Shown here piece after piece: positions 45,856 to 57,991 of a stretch of DNA of 64,000 nt. The translations under genes and the position numbers were made by a program. The stretch is from Eurosta solidaginis (Eukaryota > Arthropoda > Insecta > Diptera > Tephritidae), in assembly GCF_040869045.1 (NCBI RefSeq), contig NC_090319.1:15332314-15396313 (forward strand). The letters are read 5' to 3'. Within the stretch, counting starts at the first letter, position 1; every line of letters begins with the position of its first letter. The notes beneath the pieces were generated by a model that searched no databases, was not told the origin of the DNA, and saw only the letters and a list, made by a program, of their open reading frames with translations.

Positions 45856-46925
45856 TAAAATATTTTGATTAAATTATGAGATTTTGAGTATGAATTGTAT
45901 GTGACAAAATAAAATTTGAAAAATGAAGCAAAGAATGATAAATTAGAGGAATTAGTGATCTAAAAAGAAGAAGGAGATAGGTAGAGGGTGTAAAAAAAAG
46001 AGGGAGAGATAAGGAAATTATAAAAGGTAAGAATGATAAAAATTGGGAGATATAAAATGAAAAGAAGATCAATAAAATCTTATATACTGATTGCTTGACT
46101 TTGAGTAAGGGAAAGGATTGCGTTAAAATGCACCTTCTTATTTAAATTAGTATCTGCCCAACCCGGGAAGGCCGGGGACGCTGATAGTGTTGAAGTAAAT
46201 TAGTGTTGATAATGAGACCATTTTTGAAGAAATGTTCAAAGATTTTTGATAAAAATTGCCGGATTTCAGTTAGTAACATATGTTACTTCGTTTCCAAACA
46301 AATTTGTGCATTATCTTTGAGACTGTTTGATAGCTGTATCAAGGAGATTTTAAAGTTAGTCTTTAAACCATTCTGATATACACTCTATACTTCAATGTGA
46401 CTTCAGATTTATTTGCGTAGCTTTGGATTGATATTTGCCACCAAAATTTTGGCATAATTTCAATTATAAATCAGTACTCCAACGGGGACGGATGGTAAGA
46501 ACTCAGAAAAGAGCTGCCGCAGTCAGATGATTTCCTGATTTATCGTTTAGTTTCACTAAACTGTAAAATCAATAAACTCGAATATGCTTTTCAACAAAAT
46601 GCTCCTTATTCACCACCACAGTAGTACTAGAATTTCATAATTTACAGTACTCGCGTACTTCACTTTCAATGTGTTAAAATCAAACTGATTCTTTAGTTTT
46701 CGAAAAAAACCATTACGATTACTATGATTAATATCTCAAGTATGATTTTAGCTTCACTTTTTCCATATAAAAGTAGAAGGTGTTTTGAAAATAGTTTAAG
46801 ATTGGTCCTGATCACAAGCTGAGTCCGAGACTTTATTCAAATTCCCCCTATAACAGTGCGAAACTAGTTACGAAAATATGCAGAAGTTTAACGGTACTTA
46901 CTTAATTGGCGCTGAACCGTTTAAA
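45856..46925. other. No gene seen
   Basis: Purine-rich 45900-46070, then AT-rich DNA. The last 60 bp before 46929 (TTGGCGCTGAACCGTTTAAA) are probably the 3' UTR of the LINE fragment that follows on the minus strand. Confidence 0.4.
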
Positions 46926-46928
46926 CGG

Positions 46929-47345
46929 TTATGGCCGTCCAACAAGGCGCGCCAGTCGCTTCTTCTCTCTGCCAACCAATTGCCAATTGGTCACACCAAG
47001 GCAGTTTAAATCGTTTTCCACCTGGTCCTTCCAGCGGAGTGGCGGCCACCCTCTTCGTCTGCTTCCATAGGCGGGTTCCGATAGAAACACTTTCTTAGCG
47101 GGAGCGTCATCTTTCATTCGCATAACATGGCCTAGCCAGCGCAGCCGCTGCATGTTAATTCGCTGGATTATGTTGATGTCTGCGTAAAGCTCGTACAGCT
47201 CATCGGTTAATCTTCTTCGATACTCGCCATCGCCAACGAGTAGAGGTCCATAAATCTTTCGAAGAACTTTTTTATCGAACACTCCCAGATGCGCTTCATC
47301 TGATGTTGTCATGGTCCATGCTTCTGCACCATATAGCAGAACGGG
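46929..47345 (-). pseudogene. RTE-like LINE ORF, intact C-terminal fragment
   Basis: An uninterrupted minus-strand frame of about 138 residues to a stop at 46929. It opens with VLLYGAEAWTM (47345-47313), then GVFDKKVLRKIYGPL, GDGEYRRRLTDELYELY, QRLRWLGHVMRMKDDAPAKK, and RRRGWPPLRWKDQVENDL, ending NWQLVGREKKRLARLVGRP. This string of motifs (YG-E-WT, F--KVLR-I-GP, LRWLGHV-RM, G-PP-RW-D-V--DL) is the end of insect RTE-type endonuclease/reverse transcriptases. The first methionine at 47312 is not a true start; the fragment is 5' truncated at about 47346, as usual for incomplete reverse transcription. Confidence 0.88.
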
Positions 47346-47349
47346 TAAT

Positions 47350-49010
47350 TATTGTTAGCATAAATAAAACAACAAAAATTGCTTATTACTGTAACAAATT
47401 AAAAACTTTTAGTACTAAATTTCATTCTTACTTCTCAAACTACAATTTTGCTGCAATGGTTTACTGGGTAGCAAAAAAAAAAACAAAAACAAAAAAATCA
47501 CAAAAGCGTAAATGTAAAAACTGTTTCACTTAACGTCAATGTTATACGGCTTAACACTAATTTGATTAAGGACATTTTGCTAAACAAAATTGATAGGTCA
47601 CTTTTTGTCAACAAATTACGGCATACAACAAAAAAATAAGCGGAGCGTAAACAGCAATTGTTTGACAACAGAAAAAATAAGGCAAAAGTTATCATAAGAT
47701 CCCTCCTGTCAGCACATCCATATAAGTATATGCATACAACATTTGCAAGCTCTAACTACTGAAGCTACTGCGTGCGATTTAAAGTTTTGTTTAACGCAGG
47801 TGTAAAATACAAAATTTGAATAGTTCAAACATTTAGATAAGAACTTCTAAATTGAGATTTATTTGCATCGATGATTACAATCAGATCAAAAGTGGTTAAG
47901 AAAGTTTCTGATTTTAAATTTTTTGGCACATGTTTTTTGGCAGTGTGTTTTGCTGGACTATACATGTATGTATGTAAATATTTTTGTAGATTGGAGTGTA
48001 GTATCCCTGCAGCCAAAACCACTACTTGTAAATTATCTCACAATAAGTATGAGCCTTTAACCCAGCCAGTTGTTTCCTCTGACTCTCCGTATAGAAAAAA
48101 TTCGTATTTATTTTACATATTTGAGCACCATATGCTTAGTCATAACTTTTCTTTCAATCACTGCACTTTCCTCTGAATTCGACCAAAGTTATCAATAAAC
48201 TTTTAAAAAATTCTAAATACGGTAACATAATTAAGCATCACATGCTTTTTTTCATTAACTGTGCTTTTCTTAACTTTCGAATTCAATTCTTAACCAAATT
48301 ATGATATATTCTAACACACCAAGCTTTCTTCTTAATCTAGTTTCCGAGCAATTTGATCGCCCACGAAATTGATTGAAGAATTGAATTTCATCCCCGTCCT
48401 GAAAAGGAAAGCTCTCACGGAATCCACAACAGGCCGTTATGATCCTAATACGGCTAAGACTTAGCTATGTAATGGACTTATTCTCTGTAGATTGGCAAAA
48501 TGGGAGATGAGGCTGGATATTTTTACATGGTTAAACATAATCCGTTTGTCAACCAAAAATAGGTGTAAGTACTATATTCAGACGCACCGTAAGGTTTCAT
48601 TTAACAGAGCGTCCTATCAAAACACCAACTACTTAAGTATTTGAGCTTAGGAATTTGCTTGAGCTCTTAGTGTCATCTGAAGCCTCGTATAAGGTGTGAT
48701 ATCTGCTTACCAATTACTTAGTCAAAGTACGTGGGCTGATCGAGTTAATACTGAAACCCTTATCCACAACAGAAGTGGGCGGCGTCCTATCCACCTTTGA
48801 TATTTCGGACTTTATACTCTGCAATTACATGGCATTTTTCTCATGGTGCCATCTTGCTGACATTTGTGTTATGATAGTTTCATATTTCTAGATCCCTTGA
48901 CTTGCTTCGACTAGCACTGCTATCAGAGCTTATGATATTTCCTCCGGTAGGTTTTCAAATGTTCCTTCATGTCAAGCACGGTGCCGTGTGTCTGAAAGGA
49001 CCCTATATTA
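47350..49010. other. No gene seen
   Basis: AT-rich, with an open plus frame (47871-48176) lacking family resemblance. 48420-48960 is less AT-rich and might be degraded coding DNA, not assignable. Confidence 0.4.
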
Positions 49011-49011
49011 T

Positions 49012-49365
49012 AAATAAATGTAAGGCTCGATAACCTCCGAAGAGATCTAAGGCCGAGCTTCTCTTCCAATTTGCGTCGTGCTCCTTTTGCTTTTCCCTAC
49101 AAATTGGCCGGACGGGACCTACATGTTTTATGCCGACTCCGAACGGCATCTACAAGGCAGATGAATTTTCACTGATAGCTTTTCATGGCAGAAATACACC
49201 CGGAGCGCTTGCCAAACACTGTCGAGGGGCGACCCCGCTTAGAAAAATTTTCTTCTAATTGAAAAACCTTATATCTAAAATTATGATGTTGCTTTGCCTG
49301 TGTGGACCCAGGGCATACGGTGTGGTTGGCGGAGCACGCTACCATCACACCACGGTGGCCGCCAA
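49012..49365 (-). mobile_element. tRNA-headed SINE, copy 2
   Basis: Reverse complement of the copy at 4453: tail TAAGGCTCGATAACCTCCG at the left, body CGAGGGGCGACCCCGCTTAG, and head ACCATCACACCACGGTGGCC at the right. The B box is diverged (GGGTCCACACAGG), so it would be a poor RNA polymerase III template. A minus-strand open frame here is an artefact of the repeat. Confidence 0.8.
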
Positions 49366-49369
49366 TTAA

Positions 49370-51086
49370 TGATATGTTATTATCATGCTTATTTGGAGGA
49401 TAGTTATGGATGATGGCTATTGCCATCTGCAGTCCCATATTCAATTATTATTACTAAGAAACACACACGATAATAGAGTCGGTATGTTTCAAGTTGAAAA
49501 CACCATTTCATCTTCGCTCTTTTGTCTTTGATTTGAGCTTGAAACTTTCTCGTGCCATTTGTCAGCTTTTAGCTCATTCCAGTATTTGGACACGTTTCCA
49601 ATTGAATATCAAGCAGAGCGTCTCATCTTTCTGTCAGCCACCTTTAAAGACTACAACAACAATATCAACTACAAGAAAAACTGTTATTACCTCACCCGGG
49701 CACCCTTTCTCTATATGCTCATTACGTAATATTCTCCATGCTTGGGAAATGTCCTAAGCCGTTACCGCCATTACAAGTTAGAACGGGTAAGGGATTAATC
49801 TTGGGCAGTGGCTTGGTTAACAGGTTCAAAGAATGGGGGAGCTTGATGTATGGCGCAAAGGTAAGTGTTACTACAGGTAGAGCATTCAACATGCAATCGT
49901 AAAGCCCATCGGCTTTGAAGGCCAGAGTTGAACGATGGTACAATCGGGGCTATATCACTGTAACGGAGAACTATCACACTGATCTCTTAGTGCCTTTGGG
50001 AACAACTAACTTTACTTAGAAGGACTTATAAAATATTGAGCTCCCCTGGCCATCTATGGGCTGCCTCTGTACATGTGAGCCACGAATCAGCTAAACAAAA
50101 ATGTGCTGGACTTGAACTGACCAAAAGGAAAGCAGGCGATCTGCCGAAATAATTAAGTTCAGTCCTCAAAAGTATATTGTGGTTGAGATTTTGAGCAGTC
50201 TCTGTTCAATGGAAGACCATGTGGTACATCTGAAAAGCACTTCTTGGAATCACAGATGCACTTCCTGTACTGACTGATCAGCTTTTACAGAAACTACGCG
50301 AACGTTTTTGGGTAAGATCCCTGGAAAACTTAATACAAATCGTATCTTTGAGAATTGGCTCAATATATTTCTGATAGTCTACTTTTGCTCCCCACAAATC
50401 AAACTAAGCTAGAATAAATTTTAATCATATTGAGTCCCCAGTTGTTCCAAAAGAAGTGGGCTCATGTGCAGATGCCATATATATCAAATATGAAAAATTT
50501 TTCAAAGATATTAGTTGCTGCTATAATAGTTTGTAGTAGTTTTGTGTGACTGTCATGGATATTTTCTCTTCGACAATACTTTTTCCTATAAAGTCTTTTA
50601 TACATCCTAAATATTTTGGAAATGTAGCTGGTATAAAACTTATCTTATTGAACTTATTCGTGCTTGTCGCTAAAATCCTAGTCTTAAACTATTTTTATTT
50701 GCCTTGCTAATTTTCTATTTGGTTAATATATGAAAATTTTTTGCCAAAGTGATTCCGAACGGTAATACGCCAATAAGTATGCAATCAATTCCACACATAA
50801 AGTTTGGACACCTTGGCATCTGTCATCGGCTTTTGTAAAAGCTTTCTCTACTTCATTGCCATGTTACTAACAAAATCAAAACAATTTTACATTTCATTTA
50901 TCTTCTTTTGTAAGAATGAATTATATGTGTACATATGTGCGCACACATTCACACAAATATTTATGTATGCTTTATAAATAGCTTAAAACAATATTCGCTC
51001 TGAGCCTTAAAAAATTTGGCTTTAATACAATTTTATGAGAAATAAATTTTAAGCAAAGATTTAAAAAATAAGTGCTTGTAATAAAA

Positions 51087-51117
<31 letters not shown>

Positions 51118-51965
51118 TTTTCAATAAAAATAAAACGACTTTTCTACATTCATCATCATTTTTCACTTTACGCTCTATTGAAAAAAATATATTTATTGTG
51201 ACCAAATGTGAACTCCATGGGTCTGTAAAAAAATTAAGCATTCAACCGGCGTGCGTTTGAATGGCCTGTAATGACCGTTAAGTCGTTTACGAAAAAAGAA
51301 TTTACACAAAACCCAATTTAAATCAGTTAAATTTATCATCTGATTTTATTTTATAATATGAATATATTGGTATTTATAAATGAACATTCATACATGTTAA
51401 GCTGTACATTAGGGTGCTCAAACAAAGTTTATTTTTAACAAGCTTATATTAGCTTCACTTGTATGTACGCTTTTTTGTAACTCACTAGGCTAGGCGCGCA
51501 AAGGAGAGTTAGACCCATCTAGAGGCAGTTATTGAAGACTCGCGGCAGTGGTTAAATAACTCGCTAAAAGTCGAGTTGTGCTTAATAGCGGGGACACGAA
51601 CCTCTGTGCTATGGTGCTATCAACATTATATACATACCTAAGTAGATTTTAGATACTAAAACTGCACCATATTTGCGTGTTTTTTAGTTTTCTTATACAA
51701 TATTTATATTATAACAATCATAAGACCTTTGGACCAAATTTCAGCCCATTTGGAAAAAAAATTCTTCCTTCAGGTAAAGTTTTTGCTTAATGTTTTTGAT
51801 ATTTTTGGACTAATTTTTTATCTGTCAAACCCAAAAAATATTGGTTTTGCGCTCATAAACTTTTTTACCTGATTGGTCTTTCGTCAAATTTCACCCTAAG
51901 TAAAAAAAGGTATTGTTTTTATTTTTTCTGATAACTATTTATTGCTCAACAAAATTTATGGAGAA
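49370..51965. other. Mostly unassigned
   Basis: 49640-50340 has coding-like composition on short stretches but no domain I can name; an old LINE is possible. 51078-51110 is an AT microsatellite. At 51412 TTAGGGTGCTCAAACAAAG looks like a MITE terminus but no partner was found. Confidence 0.35.
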
Positions 51966-51969
51966 TTTC

Positions 51970-52322
51970 CGCTTTTTTATAACATTTTAGCATACGGTTA
52001 AAAGTTTGAGACTAAAAAAAGCGAAGAGATATTTCATATACATATATGTAAGAGCAGAAGTTGTACACACACATACACATGCATGTGGCTAGAAAAAAGC
52101 ATAAACTACAAATATACATGTATATAGCTGGGTAACTAAGCATGAGTAACAACTGTTCTCGCACACATGTTCGCTAAACAACTAGACCTTAGGGGAAATG
52201 GGCGAACGGGAAAACTGAGAGTACACAAGCAGCGCAAGCTGAGGAATCAGTAATCAGTTTAGCGATTCGAACGTTAGCAGAAAATGCATAATTAGTAGGA
52301 ATTTGCCAGAATTCGTTACAAT
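51970..52322 (-). mobile_element. LTR fragment related to the solo LTR
   Basis: Minus strand from 52322: TGTAACGAATTCTGGCAAAT, later GCTAACGTTCGAATCGC and TAAACTG. The solo LTR at 44988 reads TGTATCGAATTTGGTGCAAT and GCTAACGTTCGAATCAC, TAAACTG. Start and early part agree; the far end was not found, so the left limit is uncertain. Confidence 0.5.
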
Positions 52323-52329
52323 ATTTACT

Positions 52330-52660
52330 ATAAAAGCTGATGTATGGCTATGTAAACTACAATTTTATCATGCTACACCATATTTCAGCAACCTGCCACC
52401 ACTCTATTATAGATTCCTCCACATGATAAAGAAATTAACCATCTGACATTGCTGAGCTTTTAAATGCAAACATTTTTTTTTTTTCAAATCGGGGGTTTCT
52501 ATGCATTAAATCGACATTCAAGACTTTATTTAATAAGATGTACATAAGATATATGTAGATATATTTAATCCATTAAAATTATTATGACATCGCTTTTATA
52601 AGAAAACGTATTATGGCAAAATACAATTTTTTTTCTTTTTTATTTTATACCTTTATACTA
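52330..52660. other. No feature seen
   Basis: AT-rich spacer with a T run near 52472. Confidence 0.4.
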
Positions 52661-52664
52661 AGTT

Positions 52665-53420
52665 GCTTTCATGTTTGTCCCCTCATTTCCATACGAATTT
52701 TTGACCCACGGAAAAGTCTTTTTCGGTAACTTGCCGCTGAGCTAGACACTTGATACTTAGAGCATAGTTCAGATCTGGGCGACATTATAATGCAAGTGAA
52801 AAAAATCCGCTAGATAGCGCACGGATCGAGATATACAGAAAATTTATTTTTAAATGGAAATTTTGCGATCGACTTTTAACTAACTTCTCGGTGATCCAGA
52901 GACTTGAAATTTAGCACATAATTTGCGAGTCGATGGCGCTACAGTTCGGTGAAAACAAAATGCCGCCATGTGGCACACGAATCGAGATAAACGAAAATCC
53001 CGGAAAATCCCTGAAAAAACGCAGGGAATTTTGCGATCGATATTTAGGTAACTTCCCGGTAAGCTAGAGACCTGAAACTTGGGCCCTGAGTCAGAACCTG
53101 GTGACAATGCAATATTTTATCAAAAAAATTTCGCTAGGTGGCGCGCGGATCGAGATATTAAGAAAATTAATTTTGATTTGGGAATCTTTCAATCCATATT
53201 TAACTTTATTCCCGGTTTCCTAGAGACTTGAAACTTGGAATTAGTTAGAGGCCTGGTGACAATTCAACTTATAGAAAACAAATTTCCGCTAGGTGGCGCG
53301 CTAATCAAGTTAACTGCAAATCCTTGAAAAACGAGGGGAATTTTGCGATCGATATTTAAGTAACTTTCCGGTGAGCTAGGGACTTGAAACTTGGGCCATG
53401 AGTCAGAACCCAAAATTCCA
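52665..53420 (-). repeat. About 160-bp tandem array, copy 2
   Basis: Reverse complement of the array at 12545: CCGCTAGGTGGCGC-type blocks, TAACTTCCCGGTGAGCTAG blocks and TTTGCGATCGAT blocks in about five units. The outer edge CATACGAATTTTTGACCCAC is the inverse of the outer edge of copy 1, so both are the same element end. Confidence 0.75.
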
Positions 53421-53477
53421 AATGCCTTTTTGTAGGCAGCACTAAAAAAGTGAAAATAAAAATATGATAAAAAAAGT

Positions 53478-53841
53478 TTAAGGACTACCTTTATATAAAT
53501 GGACCAAAAAATAGAAGGCAATTTTTCCTTTAATACAGACATAATCTTTTTGAATTTTGAATAAAAAACTTTAGCAATAGCTCCTGCAAAAGAATTTTGG
53601 GATTTAAAATTATAAAGGTAGAGCGTGTGCTTAAATTTCAAATAATCGGTTAGTTAATCCCAAGTACATGGTTTGACTTAAATTGGAAGATTGCGCTCCA
53701 CCTTTATAGTTTTAAATCCAAAAATTCTTTTGCAAGAGCTATTGTTAAAGCTTTTTGTTCAAAATTCAAAAAGATTATGTCTGTATTAAAGGAAAAATTG
53801 CCTTCTATTTTTCGGTCCATTTATATAAAGGTAGTCCTTAA
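53478..53841. repeat. Long palindrome, copy 2
   Basis: Arms of about 160 bp from TTAAGGACTACC to GGTAGTCCTTAA, spacer about 40-50 bp, same sequence as the palindrome at 11119-11481. It directly adjoins the array at 52665-53420 through the shared word TTTGTAGGCAGCACTAAAAA, showing that palindrome and array belong to one composite element. Confidence 0.8.
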
Positions 53842-53844
53842 AAT

Positions 53845-55925
53845 TTTTTTATCATCCTTTTATTTTCAATAAAAGCATATTCATCTGTCCTAAAATATAA
53901 GATGATAACATTTTTTTTACCACCCTAATATTCATGTAAGCAATAATTGTAAAACTGGCGGTACTCACTGTACACACATACAACAATATAGCGACAATTC
54001 CACATAGTAGTTATTGCTTTATCCATTGCGTTCCTGCCTTTTAATTTGTGTTCTTCATTCATATCACGTATCACCTTTTAGCGAATTAAGCGGGGAAATT
54101 TTTTATACTGAAAATGGTGGTAAAAAATTACAACTCGCCAATTTTTTTATTCGCGTATGCAGTATGTCATTTCACGCAACGAAAAGTTACAAAAAAGTAC
54201 AAAGTTTTTTTTTTTTAAAGAACACTGTCTCTGTTAAAAATAGACGTGACGCAGTCTTGATAAAGCAATTTGAAGTTTAAATAAAGTCTTAATTTAGGAA
54301 ATCAAGTTTGGAGCCCTTACGAGGCACCGAATATCGTGCGATGAGTAGCCATGGTCTGCTTTTACATTAACGGCTGCTTTGTGCGCCTGGTTTCTCATGT
54401 AATAAGCAGGCTTAACGGCACGTGTGCATTTTTTCCCCAAGGTAGAGTAAGAACAGGTTTCTTCCATTCCAGGGGCGGTTGAATCCGATTGTTGCGAAAG
54501 TAGTGTATGGAAGCTCGTACTGTTTTGAGCGAAAAAGAATGTAGACAATTTACCGTGGCGTCAGGATACTGTGACTTCTCAGTCTGTTTAGAGGAAGCCC
54601 AGTCCTGAAGCGGGCTATACAGTCTACGATTGCTACTGAGTGAAAAAGCACTTTGTCTTTGTCCAAGAATGCTTCTGTGAGCAAAGTATTTAATTACAGT
54701 ATTTGGTATAGAAAGCAATATCAGATCTAGAATGAGGAGTTTAACCCTCGTCAGCGCTACTGAAGATGAGCTATCATTATCGCTGAGCGACGACTTTGAA
54801 TAAGACTGCGAGGCTGAGAGGGAATTGCGCAACGGACAAGCCCAGACTGCTTAATCTGCACAAGATACGGAAAAAGAGAGGATAAAAAGAGAGAAGATAT
54901 CCTAAAGATATATAAACTATTTATTATTTTTGAAACATGTAGAAGAAGGATCCTGCCAATCTCAATGCGAGAGACAATGATATTAAGAGGAAGCACCGGA
55001 AGATAGTAGCAAGATTAGGGGCAGCCAAAGCGCTTAGAGCCGATGGAAAAAGGAGCGGCAGAAACGGATCGACGAGCGCAAAGCATCGAAAATGTAAGAG
55101 CCTCAATTCGGTTGCCTTAATCTTTTCTTTTTTTATTTTCCTCAGGATATAATCCAACAGTAGCAGTGTAGAGCTCTCCATCTCTCTTAATGATCACCTC
55201 ATCCACAAATTCATTACCGTAAACATCGCCGTGTTCGGGGTAAAGGTAGATATTGAGATAATCCATGAACGTCAGCAGGGCAACGATACCTTCCTATAAC
55301 ATCCGACTTAGCCAAGTTGGGTTCTGATAACTTTAAAGCGGTCAGGCTGTCGAGATGTATCGGTTCATGGGTGCTTTACACCGCGCTGTCTAGCTGCTCT
55401 CGAATGCATCGGCGCCCGCCTGTAAGAAACTGTATAAGTGAGGTAGCTGCAACGACTGATTTACCCGCAGATGCTTTGACTACATCCCAGCTCCAATTCT
55501 CACTTCTATTTTATAGACGTGTTTAGAGAGAGATGTTATACCCCTACTGCAGTCTAGGTCTTTCTCACATTCTTCTCTCAAAGTACATTTTTTGTTCTGC
55601 ACCTTGAAGTAAGTACACAACCGCCGTGGCATGCTCTGTGTTGAGCATTAGGTCCATTAAGATATGGTTTTGTCGTCCCCCTGCTATGTCATCTAATAAC
55701 GTTGCGTGCCCCTATTCGGTTAATTTCCTCATGTTGGTAACTCTTAGTCGTAGAGACCTTTCGCGTTTAAGTTTTTTTGTGGTGCGCTCCTTATTGTGCC
55801 AGATATTCACAAGCATGTCAGTCTTTGCACATTCCCAACCCTCTGTTGATTGTTTTTTCACCTAACACCACGAGGGAAGAGTTTCGTACGTTTTCGTCGG
55901 TCAAATGCCTATGTGGTATGTTACA
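53845..55925. other. Mostly unassigned, degraded LINE-like DNA possible
   Basis: 54300-55880 is less AT-rich with several overlapping short frames on both strands but no domain I can defend. Its 3' neighbour on the minus strand is an R1-like reverse transcriptase scrap, so parts may be the same dead LINE. Confidence 0.35.
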
Positions 55926-55929
55926 TGTA

Positions 55930-56195
55930 TGATATGCGATGAAAGCCCCATATTCGTCCCTAAAGCCCTTTTTGCAGGTGTAATATGCTTCAAGAGCATC
56001 CTTTCATCTCACCTCAACGTTCGCCCCCAGCTTAATTTGGTTTAAGAAGTAAGACTTATATACTCCTGTACATAGAATGAATACATGCTACTATAGAGCT
56101 TTGGGCTCCATGTTATATAAGTGCCCCTGCAGTTGGCATCCGTTTGAATGTTGTTGAAGGCTTCCTCAATATCTAGGAAGCCTGAATAAAGTAAC
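55930..56195 (-). pseudogene. R1/LOA-like LINE reverse transcriptase scrap
   Basis: Minus strand from 56195: LLYSGFLDIEEAFNNIQTDA, which is reverse transcriptase motif A (FLDIEGAFNN in relatives). After a stop, KLSWGANVEVR and EAYYTCKKGFRDEYGAF follow, resembling the region past the catalytic domain (NVEER, CKKA, WGLSP). The palm between them, including YADD, is missing. Strong decay; limits approximate. Confidence 0.55.
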
Positions 56196-56199
56196 TTAA

Positions 56200-56890
56200 A
56201 ATATTTTTAACAGGCTTATTGATATCTTTGCTGTGCCCCCAGAAAAAATATCAACTAAATTGAAACATATTTGGAAGCAATAATCATTTTTTTAATATAT
56301 ATAAGTTGGTATGTTTTTGTGTATAAGTACGCATACAAACAAAGAGTATGATAAATGTCCTTACATTAATTCTACCGAAAGAAATAAATCATCAATCATA
56401 TAATGGAGAATTTATATAAAAGAAAATTTCTATTTCTAAAAAAACACATTAATTACACTCCAACCGTTTAGAAGTTTGTTTATGACATTGAAAAAAATAT
56501 CAAAAATCCTACTCTAATAACATTACGTAAGCTTACAACAATACTCGGTTAAACAATGTACACATACACACATATGCGAACACAAGTGATGCGTACTCCA
56601 AAGCAGTGTTGCACCGTGTTGTAAAACGAGAAATAAAAGCTCTACCTAATTTTTAGAATTTGTGGACATGGGAAACACAACAAATAATGGCATTGAATTT
56701 GTCTACAAGAAGTTTACGACTTGAAATTTTTCGTGACAATTTTCATTCAAAGATATGAAAATTATGTTAAGTTATAAGACTTATCTTTTGAAAAATAGTG
56801 GGCAGATTACCCACTTCTAGTACCATTCCAGATAGGAATGTTTTTCCAGTGTACTACACAAAAATTCCAGACTCATATAATGATATATGC
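56200..56890. other. No gene seen
   Basis: AT-rich DNA without recognisable repeat or frame. Confidence 0.4.
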
Positions 56891-56895
56891 TTTGT

Positions 56896-57588
56896 ATACC
56901 TTTCGTGAACATGAAATGGTATATTAACTTTGGTCCGATGTTTGTAACGTTGAGAAATATAGAAGATAGTCTCACCTCACTGAGTTGATATAGCCATGCC
57001 CGTCTGTCCGTCCGTCTGTCTGTTTGAACGCAAACTAGTCGCTAAATTTTAAGATATCTCAATGAAATTTGGCATAAGGATGCATTTTTGTATTATATTA
57101 GACATTTGTCGGATCCGGTAGGATCGGACCACTATAACATATATTTCCCGTTCAACCGATCGTTCAGATAAGACGATTTTGGTCATTCCTGCCCCAATGT
57201 AGAAAGTATAAACGTGAAACTCGGTGATATATATTCTAATATATTATAGAAGATATCCTGAAAAAATCACTTTAATCGGAGATATATATAGTTATATCCC
57301 ATACAACCGATCGTTCAGATAGAAAGATTTTTGGCCATTTCTCCCTTAATTCAGAAAGTATAAACGTGAAACTCGGTGTCATATATTTTAATATATCATA
57401 GAAGATTTCCTGTAAAAATCATTTCGATTGGAGATATATATATATATCCCATACAACCGATCGGTCAGATGAGGGGTTTTTTCCATTTTTTTATATTTAT
57501 CTTAAAATTGTTTAGTTATGTACATCTGTTCACTATAGCAGCGAATTATTTGGAGATTACGAATGGGATAAGATTATTGTTCAGTCCT
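56896..57588 (+). mobile_element. Helentron-like family F, copy 2, 3' end lost
   Basis: Starts ATACCTTTCGTGAACATGAA after a T, then GTCCGTCCGTCTGTC, then about three units with CATACAACCGATCGTTCAGA, in the order of family F copy 1 read on the minus strand. It stops at GATTATTGTTCAGTCC, just before the inner inverted repeat and hairpin seen in copy 1. Confidence 0.75.
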
Positions 57589-57589
57589 T

Positions 57590-57990
57590 AATTGTTTTAA
57601 ATTCAAATCATAAAGGCAGTTTAAAAGCTCTCAACAACAAACAACTAAAACTTGAAATTTTATATAAATACGATACTCTTTAGAATGGCACTATTGTATT
57701 TTTTTTTTTTTTTTTTTTGTAAGAAAAGTAAAGTGTTTAAACCAGAGGTCCAGTGAAATAATTATTCGCACTCACTTCACACAAATTACACGACTCTACG
57801 AAACAAATTTTGTCCCTTGTCCTAAAGTTTATTTCATGATTTCTGTTTTACTATAAACAAAAATGAAAAGAAAATACCCTTTTTCAGTTTAAAGTTTGCT
57901 TTCGTAATAGTTATAGTAACGATAATGAACGGCGCTAGAGTGATATCTAGACAATGATCAGGTATTTTGTACAAATCTAGAATAACCTAA
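57590..57990. other. No gene seen
   Basis: T run (57698-57718) and AT-rich leader before the cysteine-rich gene relic. No promoter motif recognised. Confidence 0.4.
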
Positions 57991-57991
57991 A

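Noticed and set aside
51412..53927. One large MITE from TTAGGGTG to CACCCTAA
   Set aside because: The flanking 8-mers (CTGTACAT and ATATTCAT) do not match and the interior contains a separate array-palindrome composite.
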